Assembly: GCA_017590115.1 (NCBI GenBank)
Contig: JAGGNK010007115.1
Location: 1,099,796 to 1,163,795 of the forward strand
Direction of reading: 5' to 3'
DNA: 64,000 nucleotides
From: Montifringilla adamsi
Taxonomy: Eukaryota; Chordata; Aves; Passeriformes; Passeridae
Shown here: positions 23,678 through 32,975 of the stretch, one piece after another
Position numbering within the stretch: position 1 is the first letter of the stretch
Layout: every line of letters starts with the position of its first letter
Translations under genes and position numbers: made by a program
Notes under the pieces: model-generated
Seen by the model: only the letters and a program-made list of their open reading frames with translations
What the model was told of the DNA's origin: nothing
Database searches by the model: none

Positions 23678-24659
23678 CTCTCGGGTTTGCCGGCACGGTG
23701 CGGGAGGGCCACTCGAGGCAGTCACAGCCTCTCAGCCGCCGGCAGCGTCCCTCGGGGGTGTGAGGGTGGAACTGGGTCCAGGTCACGGGGGGATGGAGGG
23801 TGGGCTGCGGGACCGGGAGCCCGGGTTCCCCAGTGTGTCTCGGCAAGTGGTTTCAGAGAGCAACACTTGGCTTCTCTCTCTGCTCCCGAGTGCCGTCTGA
23901 GGCACTGGCGGTCTCCCGGCTGGAATAAATGCCGTGGCTGCTGCCATGTTCCGGCAGCACGGGCACAGCCTGGCTGGGATTGGAGGCCTGGACAGGCACA
24001 GCGAAGCGGGAGCGAGGAGTAAATCACTGACAGGAGAAGCCAGGCAGGCTCATGGTGAAGATGGAATGAGTGACAGCGCTGGCACAGGGAGTGACAGCTG
24101 ACAGGGCAGGGATCAGCGTCCCAGAGAGCCTGGGCCGGCACCAGAGCTTGGCGACAGCCGTGGTGATGCTGAGGGGTCATTGTCACTGTGGGCATGGGTG
24201 AGATTTTCCCTTTGGAAGCGTTTAAATCTGTGGTTAATCCCTGAAGCACCCCGCGGGGAGGAGGAGGAGCAGGCAGCAGGGCTCTGATGGGTTTAACCAT
24301 GGACAGGGGAGATGGGCCAGGATAGGAGCTCCTGTGTGAGATCCTGGGGAGATCCCCCTGCTGCCACCTTGTCTTGGGCACGGGCACGGCTGTCACAGGC
24401 TCCAGGGAACGCTGAGGAGCTCTGGGTCTGCAGCGCTCCTCCGACACAGCTGAGGCTGAAGGAAAAGCTGTCACGGTGGAGCTCATCACCCCACTCCCCT
24501 GATCCCGGCGATCCAGCCGGGAGATGGAAGAGCTGCCTCGGCAGAGCAGAGTGGATGCCACGGTTTTGCACTATAATCTGATTTTCCAGGACAGCTGCAG
24601 TCAATAGAGGCTGAGGCCTGGGAACAAAGTGCAGTGCTGGAAACATGTGTGGGCTGCAG

Positions 24660-25065
24660 GTTTTTAACCAGCCCCTGAGCCGCGGCCGCGGTGCGGCTTT
24701 TCCTGGCGGTACCCGCTGGGAGGAAGGGGGTACACCCTGCCCTGGCACCCGCACCTTCGGGGCACGCCCGCCCCGCTGCCGGAGGACTTTACCCCGCTGC
24801 CATCCCCGGGCGAGGACGATGGAAATCTCCATCAGCGGCCCCGCGGCCAGGAGCAAACAAAGCCAGCTGTTTATCGCCGCCGCATCGGGGCAACGCCGGA
24901 GGATCGGCGGCAGCAGCCGGGAAGCGCTCCCGGGTAACTCCGCCTGTGCCAAGGGTGGTGTGCGCTGCCCTGGCTGCCGCAGGGCTCATCCCGCTGCCCC
25001 CAGCCCCAAAGCCAGCCTGGCAGAGCTCGGAGCACCGCGGCGAGGAGCATCTCCGGCAAGTTTGT
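24660..25065. promoter_or_regulatory. Secondary CpG-rich patch between RAB26 and PKD1
   Basis: Dense CpG with GCGGCCGCGG, CCCCGCGGCCAG, TCGCCGCCGCATCGGGG and GGATCGGCGG, surrounded by lower-CpG sequence. It is separate from the RAB26 island by about 1 kb. It has open frames on both strands but no recognised protein. It may be an alternative or lncRNA promoter or an orphan CpG island. Confidence 0.45.
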
Positions 25066-26137
25066 GTGCTGGAGGAAAGGCGTGTGCAGAGGCACTGCCT
25101 GCTCAGAATCGCAGTCACGCCTGGAGATGTTGCTCCTCAGATAGTTACAGGAACTAATCAGATAACGGCAGCTGAACTAAGGGGGATATGTTGGCTAAAA
25201 ATAGCTTAATGGAACAACAGACGCCTGGAGATACGGCGTGCCTCGGGGAAGCGGGGCTGCGGCAGCTGGCAGGGCTCTGAGCGGGGCTAGCCGGCACTCC
25301 GAGCCATCTACAGATATGTAAATTTGTTCTTAAAGGCAGAAAAGCAGCTTGTCCCCATCAGGGTGGTCAGCCCAACGGGGCCGTTGTGCTGCTGTATCAA
25401 TGTGAGCACGGAGAGGCAGATGGTGCCACCAGTGCCACCTGTGCCAGCAGCCATGGGGATGGCACCTGCCTTTTGCTCAGCCAGCCCTGCTAGGGAACGG
25501 AGCTCTGCACAGGGCTGGAGACACCAGGAGCCCACCGGGGGCCCAGCGCCGTGCTCTGCCCAGCTGCTCTGCACAAACACTGCGCCTCAGGGCTTTAAAT
25601 CTGGCTGTTTTCTTTGGCATGGAACTTGGCAGGGTTCTGTGTGCCAGAAGTTCCATGCCGTGCTCAGAGCCAAGCGAGATATTTCGGTGTGAGGCCTTCC
25701 CTCCCTGCCTCCTGCCGCTGCTCCAGGTTGTTCCAAAGCTGGCTCGTGCCACAGCTGCCCCCACACTCCCCAGCCTCAGCTACGCTGTGCCCCGGGCCTG
25801 GCCAGGCTCTATCCATCCCTGCCTCTCCCAGCAGCCTGCCCAGCCTGCTCCCCTCCTGGTGCCAGCTCCTGGTGCCAGCTCGGAGGGAGCAGAGCTGTCT
25901 CTCCAGCAGGCAGCCTGCAAGGACGAGCTATTCCCACCAGGCACCATGTCAGCTGTGCCAGCTTGGAAGACATTCATCTTCCTTGCATGGTGACTGCAGG
26001 AAGGATGCTGCAGGCTCTTTCCATGTGCTGCTCGTGGTGCCTCTGCTGTCACCTGCTGCAGGGCCACCAGCCAAGGGTTGGGGGCTTCTCTGTCTTTGCT
26101 GGGTGCTGGTTAAGATTTTCCTCAAATCCTGGGGTTA

Positions 26138-26606
26138 GTTTTGGGCCCTCCATGACATGGAGGAGCTGGAGCGTGTCCAAGGAAGGGAACGGGACTGGGG
26201 AAGAGGCTGGAGCTTCAGGAGAGGCTGAGGGAGCTGGGGAGGGGCTCAGCCTGGAGAAAAGGGGGATCAGGGGGGACCTTGTGGCTCTGCACAACTCCTG
26301 CCAGGAGGGGACAGCCGGGGGGGTCAGGCTGTGCTCCAGCGAACAGGGACAGGAGCAGAGGGAACGGCCTCAGGCTGGGCCAGGGCAGCTCAGGGTGGAT
26401 TTTGGGAGAATTTCCTCCTGGAGGGGCTGCCCAGCCCTGGCCCAGCTGCCCAGGGCAGGGGTGGGGTCCCCATCCCTGAGGGGATTGAGCAGCCCTGTGC
26501 ATGTGGCACTTGGGGACGTGGGACAGCGGTGGCTTTGGCAGTGCTGAGGAATAGTTGGGCTGGATGGACTTCAGAGGCCTTTTCCAACCTAAACACTCTG
26601 TGACTC
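26138..26606 (+). mobile_element. CR1 LINE 3' part, about 470 bp
   Basis: This is one of the two longest CR1 copies in the window. It reads CTGGAGCGTGTCCAAGGAAG, CTCAGCCTGGAGAAAAGGGG, a CTGCACAACTCCTG block and GGTCCCCATCCCTGAGGGG, ending GGCCTTTTCCAACCTAAACA plus CTCTGTGACTCT. All match the CR1 terminal coding and 3' UTR order in the plus direction. Confidence 0.9.
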
Positions 26607-27839
26607 TCCCAGACTCGTGTAACTCTGCCAGCCCTGCTCAGGTTTTGTGCCAAGGGCACACAGAGCTCTGGCTCCAGCGTGGCTGCAGAGGGAGAGCCTG
26701 AAGGCAGTGCCATCACCTGCACGGCAGGCGTGGGAGGTAAGCTGGGGCTCCTGGGGCTGGCAGGCAATCCCAGAGAGCTCAGTTCCATCCTAGAGGGGAG
26801 CAGACATCCCCCGGAGAGGTCAGACAGAGGGGACAGCCCTGCTGCAGCCAGCACATCCCCATGGAGGGCACGGGGAAGCAGAGAGAGGTGCCCAAGGCAG
26901 GGGGCACAGCTGGAGCTGGATGCCAGCTCCCTGCCAGGGCGGGCGAGGACTCTGCTGCCTTGGGAAGGGCCCAGCCCACGCAGCACCGAGCAGGCACCGT
27001 TCCCTCCCTCGCCAGTGATTGTTCTTCCCTCCCATCGCTCACTTACCTCTGAGCACTTCAATCTCATCGCCTTTGTCAGTGTCGCTGGCTTTTAATTGAA
27101 ATTCCTCAGACATCTCCTCATCAGCGCAGCCCATCAGTGAGTTTTGTGTGGGAAGTCATTGTTTTCCTTCTGCAGCTGTGAAAGTTAAATTCCAGCGTTT
27201 TGCTCGGAGACTGCTTTTGTCTCTTCCCTTTCTTACACTGCCAAGCCCAATCTTACAATCGCAACCTCTTTCCTTTGTCTGGATATTTCATTTTCCATCT
27301 CTCCTCTGCAGAGTCCCTCTGGTTCCATCTCGGGCTCCTTCACTTCTCTGGCCCATCCTGAGGGGCAGCTCCCACCTGTGGCTCCCTCCAGCCACTGCCA
27401 AGTTTTCCCTGGGGAGCTTTGGAGAGCCCAGCCTGTTTCTAACTCTTTATTTCTTGGTGTTCAAATCCCTAAGAGCAGCATCCAGCTCCTCAGCAGGGTT
27501 TGGACACCGTGGAGCTGGGCAGACATGGAGCTTTCAGCATGTGCAGCCCAGGGGCAGAGCCTGAGCCCTCCTTCCCCCACCAAACTGCCCCTTTAGCCCC
27601 TTCTCCCTCTCCAAAAGGCAAAGGCAGGCAATGAAAACACCAACCCCAAGAGTGCTCAAGAGGAGGACCCACGATGGCAGCAAAACCATGGGCAGCAGGA
27701 GGATGGCATGGGGGCTCAGTCCCCTCCTCCAGAGCAGAGCTTTTCTCTAATGTCCCCATGGGCATCCCCAGGGAACCTCGGTGCGGCCCTGGGCCCCCTC
27801 CCACGCATAAAAGGGTGATTGTGCCAGGTGCTAATGAGC

Positions 27840-28170
27840 CTGCACTGGGCTGAGGTCAGGAAATTAATTTTCCTTGTGCCAAGACAGACACGAGCCGAGG
27901 TCTCAGGAGCAGAGGGCCGAGCGCAGGGCAGTCCCCAGCTCAGCAGTCACCCACGAGGACTTTGAGACAGGATGAAGAGTTGGGTGTTCAAAAGGCCTTT
28001 GAAACAGAGGAAGGGCAGAGCAAATGCCCAGCCTCCCTAATATGAGATATTTTCAGGCTATTTTGTATATTTTAGATTATTTTCAGGCATGCCTCAGCGG
28101 CATCAAATATTTTAGGAATATAATATGTCAGCTTGGAAATATCTGAAGTATTTTGTAGCTGTACACAAGC
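27840..28170. other. AT-rich unique block between RAB26 and PKD1
   Basis: Contains TTTTCAGGCTATTTTGTATA, CATCAAATATTTTAGGAATA and AAATTAATTTTCC. No repeat family or exon is recognised. Confidence 0.25.
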
Positions 28171-28610
28171 ACATCCTGAGCCAGGGAAGGGCTAGACTGT
28201 GGTTGTGGTTTGAAAAGCAAGGGTGTAAATGTCACAGGTGCCTCTGTTATCCCTGCACACTTGGCCATTTCCATCCCAGAACGATTCACACCAGCCAGAC
28301 CATGGCTGGAGCACGAGCCCAGCCAGTGGCTCTGAGCCTGGCACTGCCTGGAACCACCACAGCAGAGCCCAAGGAGCTGGAACAAATAAATCCCCGAAAA
28401 CCCTCATCTTTGGAAATTAGTTTGGCACTGCAGAGCTCAAGAGCTCCCACGGGCCAGCCCTGGGATGCGAGCAGTGCTCTGGGCCCTTGTAAAACAATAA
28501 ACAGTGCTAATGAGCAGCGTGGAAATGTGCAGAGCTCGTAAAGCTGCTGCTCAGGAGAAAGAGTCACCCGCTAAGGGCCAGCTGGGGAGAGGCTCCCGAG
28601 GGACCAGGGC

Positions 28611-28825
28611 ATGCATGTGTGACTGCTGGATGGACAGAGGGCATGGATGTGTGACTGCTGGTGGCTCCCGAGGGACCAGGGCATGGATGTGTGGCTGCTG
28701 GTGGCTCCTGGATGGACAGAGGGGATGGATGTGTGGCTGCTGGATGGACAGAGGGCATGGATGTGTGGCTGCTGGATGGACAGAGGGGATGGATGTGTGG
28801 CTGCTGGTGGCTCCCGAGGGATGGA
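28611..28825. repeat. 33-bp-type minisatellite
   Basis: GGCATGGATGTGTGGCTGCT followed by GGATGGACAGAGG, or by GGTGGCTCCCGAGGGACC, alternates for about five to six units. Two unit types share the GGATGTGTG-CTGCTGG core. Confidence 0.9.
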
Positions 28826-28959
28826 TGCGTGGCCGGGGTCTGTCCGCGGGCACATCCCGGGGAAGGAAAGGCAAAGGCAGCTCCTGAGCCAGCCCGGGAG
28901 CAGCAGGAGGAGCTGGGCTCCCACCCCCCAGGGGACACGCAAATGAGTGCCCGCAGCGT

Positions 28960-29340
28960 GCCCAGCCGTTCATCAGCGCTAATTGGTGGCAGATGGCTGA
29001 TGAGACACGGGTGGCATCCATCAGGATCAGCAGCTTTTGTCTTTCTGCTCTGACACACCTGAGGTGACATTCCCAACCTGAGTGTGAGCCAGCGGCTCTG
29101 CTCCAGCTAATTAACAATCCGGGTGATGACGACGACGATGTAGCTCCGAGTTTTAACGCTGTTTGTTGCTGTTTTCCAAGGAAGGCTGGACATTTCCTCT
29201 TAGCAAGAATCTAGTGAGCTCGGGCAATTAGTTTTTATTTCAAAATGACAGTGTGTGAGCAGCACGGCCAGCCCGGAGCCAGGCACTCCAGGCACTCAGA
29301 GCTCTGAAGAGCAATCAGTTTCCTAATTCCTAATCTATCC
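28960..29340. other. AT-richer unique block between RAB26 and PKD1
   Basis: It includes ATCAGCGCTAATTGGTGGCA, CAGCTAATTAACAATCC, a GATGACGACGACGATG stretch and CGGGCAATTAGTTTTTATTT. TAAT-type cores recur and there is no repeat similarity. A regulatory role is inference. Confidence 0.3.
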
Positions 29341-29392
29341 CCGCTCCCTGTCAGCGGGAAGCCGTTCCCCCTTGTCCTTTAGAAGACGCGTG

Positions 29393-29505
29393 GCTGTGGC
29401 ACTTGGGGACACTGGCTAGAGGTGGCGTTGGCTCTGCTGGGCGAGCAGCTGGGCGGTCTTGGAGCGCTCTTCCGACCCACCGGATTCTGTGGTTCCGTGA
29501 TTGCC
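29393..29505 (+). mobile_element. CR1 LINE 3' fragment
   Basis: GTGGCACTTGGGGACACTGG, a TCTTGGAGCGCTCTTCCGAC block and GGATTCTGTGGTTCCGTGA match a CR1 3' end in the plus direction. It sits at the edge of a CpG-rich patch. Confidence 0.8.
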
Positions 29506-29675
29506 GGGCTCGATCCGGGCCTGTTCCCGGTCTCTATCCCGGAGGCGGTGCTAGAGGGCGCCCGGGGCCCGCGGAGCGGCACCGGCAGCGGGCTGAGCCC
29601 GCCGGGACCGGGGTGGGAGCGCCCGGGTCTGCGGCACCACCGGGGGCACGGCTGCAGCAGCGGGACGGGAAAAGG
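29450..29675. promoter_or_regulatory. Small CpG-rich patch
   Basis: CpG-dense sequence with CTCGATCCGGGCC, GCGCCCGGGGCCCGCGGAG and CACCGGCAGCGGGC, overlapping the end of a CR1 fragment. No exon is recognised. Confidence 0.4.
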
Positions 29676-29775
29676 GGCACAAGGAGTATGAAGGATGGGG
29701 GATGGAGGTGGTCCCTGTGGGGGTCACTCCTCAGGGAGTGTCACTGCCCCCTCCCCGGGGGATGTAACAAATCCA

Positions 29776-29890
29776 TGGAGGTGGCACTTGGGGACATGGT
29801 TAGCGGTGGGCTTGGCGGGGCTGGGGGAATGGTTGGACTCGGTGGCCTTGGAGCTCTTTTCCATCCTGAATAACTCCATGGTTCTGTGAT
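29776..29890 (+). mobile_element. CR1 LINE 3' fragment
   Basis: GGAGGTGGCACTTGGGGACA, then a GGTTGGACTCGGTGGCCTTG block, TTTTCCATCCTGAATAACTC and CATGGTTCTGTGA. This is a second CR1 3' end in the same direction as the one at 29.4 kb. Confidence 0.85.
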
Positions 29891-31404
29891 CACACAAGAA
29901 AGGGGGGCGCGAAATGCAGCCACGTTTTGTGCAACAACCCGCAGGGAGGGATGCAGGCACTTCCTCCTCGGAGCAGCGATCCCCTGGGACCCCTGTGTCC
30001 CACCCCACCGCAGAGCTCTTTCCCCCAGACCCTTGCTGAGCACTTCCACCAGTTTAGTTATTTCTGAGCAGGGTAATAACAGCAAATGGAGCTGTTACTA
30101 TGGCCATACAGAAATACAGCTGCTCTCCAAGGACCCCCAGCTCTTGGCAAGGGACCTGAGGGGTCGAGAGGGGCATTTTCTCTGCCTTTTGCAGCTCCAC
30201 ACGAGGTACAGTGGATGGCTGCTGCTGGGGGCAGGAGGCTCCCTGTCCTGACTCCTATGCAATTTCCAGCTGCACAAAGTTTTCCCTCCATGGGCCACCA
30301 GCACACCTGGACAAGAAGGTGCCTGCACTGCCTGCTCATGGACCTGCACCTGGTGCTGTAGGAGCCACTCGTGTTCCCTGTGCAGAAATGGGTGCTGGAG
30401 AGAGGGTGCCACAGGGCTGCAGGGCTGTCCAAAGCCATCTGCAGTGGTTTTGGGATCTGGCTGGGGGATCTGGAGGCAGCAGGGACATTCCTGGTCAGCC
30501 ACAGCTCTGTCACGTTCTGCTGAGCATGGTGGGTCTGGGATGTGCTGGGTGCCTGCATGCAGGACGGGGAGAATTAACAGCCTCTTCGCTGGGGTTTTAA
30601 TTCTGCTTCAAGTAAACAGTGTTGAGAAACTCTCCTGTTCCCGCCAGTGGGAGGATCCAGCAGAATCCCTTCCCCACAACAAGCCGTTCCCAGCCTCGCA
30701 GTGAGAGCAGCCTCCCAACCCCAGAGTGCATTTTCCACTTCCATCATTTTCCCCAGCTGCTGTTTTAAAACCCAGCTCAGCGACAAGACTTTCCTCCGAG
30801 ATGAAAAATCGTGATTTGATGTGAACAAATTATTTTTTTGCTCTCTCCTTGCACACTCACTCCAGTATTTCCTTGCTCACTGCCCTCATTACAGCTTGGC
30901 AGCCCTGGCTTTTGTTGGAGAGCCTTTAACTTCATTCCATCAGCTGGATTCCATTAGCCAGCTAATCTACTGATTACAATCCACACACAGGATATTTTCT
31001 CCTTGCTGTTATCTGAAAGAATATGGGCACCAGTACAAAAGAAAGGGAAAAGAACCCTACAAAAAGCAATTTACAATTGAGGGAGCGGAAATAAATATAT
31101 TGCAGTCACATGAGGAAACAGTAACCATGGAGCTATTTTGGGCACAATACATCATTCAAAGGATGGTGTGTCTTTCAAGCACAGCTCAAGCCCAAAATTC
31201 AAGGCACAAAATGTTTTTTGGAAAGTAAATTCTCACATACATTAAGCACCATGCCAAGGAGTGGGGTTGGATGCTGTCAGGCTTTGCATTTCAGGTTTGT
31301 TCAGAGTTTGCATACAGGAAGCCAGAGCCTCAGTAGGACGATCCCAAAGCTAAAACCACACAGGTGCTGACAGATTCTGTTGGATCAGGATCATCCTGGG
31401 GCAA

Positions 31405-31460
31405 TCCCACTGGGCAGAGCCAGCGGTGGGGTCTTTTCCAATTGAAATGATTCTGGGATT
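31405..31460 (+). mobile_element. CR1 LINE 3' end, very short
   Basis: GGTGGGGTCTTTTCCAATTG followed by AAATGATTCTGGGATT resembles the last bases of CR1. Confidence 0.5.
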
Positions 31461-31905
31461 CACAGCCCACAGAGGATGCAGTGCTGAAGGGTCAGTCCCT
31501 TGCTCCCTAGAGAATCCCACATGCCCAAAATCACAAGTGCCTTCACAAATCCTTCGTGATTCAAACCTAAACCATCACCTTGGCTAAGCCTTCTCTGTCC
31601 TGAGTGAACACAGCACATGTGAAACACCAACAAATCAGGGTGCAATAATCAGCTGTCACAGCTGTTCCACCCTTTCCAGGTGAGGCTGGGGCTGCTTTGG
31701 GGAGATGCCCTCTGTAATGATGCTTCCTTTGCTTGTATGGAGATTTTATTTTAGTTATTATTTTAAAATCAGAAATAATTCATCTTCCCGAGGAGATGTT
31801 GTGGGATGATGGATTGATCCCACCAGGTGTGAGCCACAGCCAGTGCCCGCGGCCATTGCAGGGTGAAAGTGACATTGAAACCTGACAGATTTGCTGTGTT
31901 TGCCG

Positions 31906-31925
31906 GTAAAAAAAAAAAAAAAAAA
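31906..31925. repeat. Poly(A) tract
   Basis: A run of about twenty A bases, 430 bp upstream of the recognised part of PKD1 exon 1. Confidence 0.9.
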
Positions 31926-32157
31926 TGCACTGCAAAGTACCTGCCTTGCTCTTCCTTTGTCTCCAAGGTACCCGAGTTACCTGCTGTGCTGGGGGTGTGA
32001 CACACACTGCATCCCACAGCCCTTGGGAACGAGCACCAGCCTCGGCGAGGGCTCGGGTGGGCACACCGCCCTGTGTGCCCAGGCACTGGGACACAATTCC
32101 CTGCCGCAATCTCTGCCCTGCCCGCTGTCTGAGCTGCCCCCCGAGGGGATAACCCTT

Positions 32158-32400
32158 GTTTCCCGGGATTCTGCTGGCCCGGGATGCTCATGTTCCCCGG
32201 GATGCCGCTGCTGCCTGGGGGGCTCCTGTTCTCGGATGCCCGCAGTCCCCGGGATGGCTCCTGTGTCCCGGAACCGCCTGCTCCCGTCCCCAAGGACAGC
32301 CCTGTCCCCCGGGACCCTCGTGTCCCACGGGATCCCCGTTCTCCCGGGACACCTTTGTCCCGCGCCATCCCCCTGCCCCCGGGACACCCCTTTCCCTCGG
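32158..32400. repeat. CCCGGGAT-core imperfect repeat abutting PKD1 exon 1
   Basis: CCCGGGAT or CCCGGGAC recurs about every 18-25 bases (for example TTTCCCGGGATTCTGCTGG, GTTCCCCGGGATGCCGC, TCTCCCGGGACACC). It ends with CCTCGGGATGTC where PKD1-like sequence begins. In the PKD1 frame it is open but gives Pro/Gly/Ser/Arg-rich text. Confidence 0.7.
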
Positions 32401-32468
32401 GATGTCAACTGCTCGGCCCGCGGCGTGGAGCGCCCGGGGGCCGCCGTGCCCCCCGCCGCCACCGCGCT
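32356..32468 (+). CDS. PKD1: PKD1 exon 1, 3' part (5' limit not determined)
   Basis: The frame reads LCPAPSPCPRDTPFPRDVNC, then SARGVERPGAAVPPAATA, and two bases (CT) of a Leu codon before GTGAGTACC, a strong donor. In human polycystin-1 (recalled) the cysteine-rich cap before the leucine-rich repeats also has a VNCS-RG segment and ends exon 1 with ATA and a split Leu codon. Exon 2 at 63,797 supplies the missing G. Expected but not seen are a signal peptide and one more cysteine of the LRR N-terminal cap. In-frame ATGs at 32,236 and 32,254 are followed by no hydrophobic stretch, so the true start may be further upstream or in a missing or misassembled segment. PKD1 encodes polycystin-1, the large ciliary and membrane receptor that partners PKD2. 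Confidence 0.65.
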
Positions 32469-32554
32469 GTGAGTACCGGGCACGCCGGGCACGGGCGGGG
32501 GGCGCGGGGAGCGGCCCGCACCGGGAGCTGGATGAGCGGGGGTTCCCAGCCGGC

Positions 32555-32975
32555 ACTTTGGTTCGGGGGGTTCCATGTTCGGGAGTTTGGTCCAGGGGGT
32601 TCCGTGCGGGGAGTTCTGTTCGAGGGCTTGCGAACGGGGAGTTTGGATCGGGGGGTTCCGTGTTCGGGAGTTTGTTTCGGGGGGGTTCCGTGCCGGAGTT
32701 TGGTTCTGTGTTCGGGAGTTTGGTTCGGGGTTCTCTGCGGGAAGTTTATGTCGGGGGGTTCTGTGCGGGGAGTTTGGTTCGGGGGGTTCCGTGCCGGGAA
32801 TTTGGTTTGGGGGGTTCTGTGTCCAGGAGTTTGGCTCGGGGGGTTCCGTGCCGGGAATTTGGTTTGGGGAGTTCTGAACTGGGAATTTGGTTCGGGGGAT
32901 TCTGAGCTGGGAATTTGGTTCGGGGGATTCTGTGTTCGGGAGTTTGGTTCGGGAGGTTCTGTGTTTAGGAGGTCC
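32555..32975 (+). repeat. G-rich 28-30-bp minisatellite in PKD1 intron 1
   Basis: Units of the type GGAGTTTGGTTCGGGGGGTT followed by CYGTGCCGG or CTGTGTTC repeat about fourteen times with variation; a clear 28-bp step is seen between 32,881 and 32,909. Each unit carries a run of four to six G on the plus (PKD1 sense) strand. The array starts less than 100 bp after the exon 1 donor. A 454-residue minus frame through it is a repeat shadow. Confidence 0.93.

Larger units (their letters stand above)
22880..23700. promoter_or_regulatory. CpG island around RAB26 exon 1, interrupted by an assembly gap
   Basis: CpG is dense on both sides of the N run, with GCCGCCGC, CCCGCCCC and CCGCCCC boxes that suit SP-type binding. 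CCGCCAATGGAAGG near 23,228 contains a CCAAT box in the plus direction. The RAB26 transcription start should lie within or just right of the gap. No TATA box is apparent, as expected for a CpG-island promoter. Confidence 0.7.
23701..32355. other. Interval between the divergent RAB26 and PKD1 starts
   Basis: About 8.7 kb without a supported exon. It holds two CpG-rich patches, four CR1 fragments, one minisatellite near 28.7 kb, and AT-rich unique stretches near 27.85-28.17, 28.96-29.34 and 30.8-31.1 kb. Non-coding transcripts from the CpG-rich patches are possible but not shown. Confidence 0.75.
32150..32560. promoter_or_regulatory. CpG-rich region at PKD1 exon 1
   Basis: CpG density rises sharply here (GCTCGGCCCGCGGCGTGGAG, GGCACGCCGGGCACGGGCGG). 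It surrounds the exon 1 donor, as expected for the PKD1 promoter CpG island. The transcription start is not identified and no TATA box is seen. Confidence 0.55.

Noticed and set aside
28151..28541. Possible small secreted protein or processed pseudogene near 28.1-28.5 kb
   Set aside because: The short frames have no domain, no poly(A) tail and no similarity I recognise.
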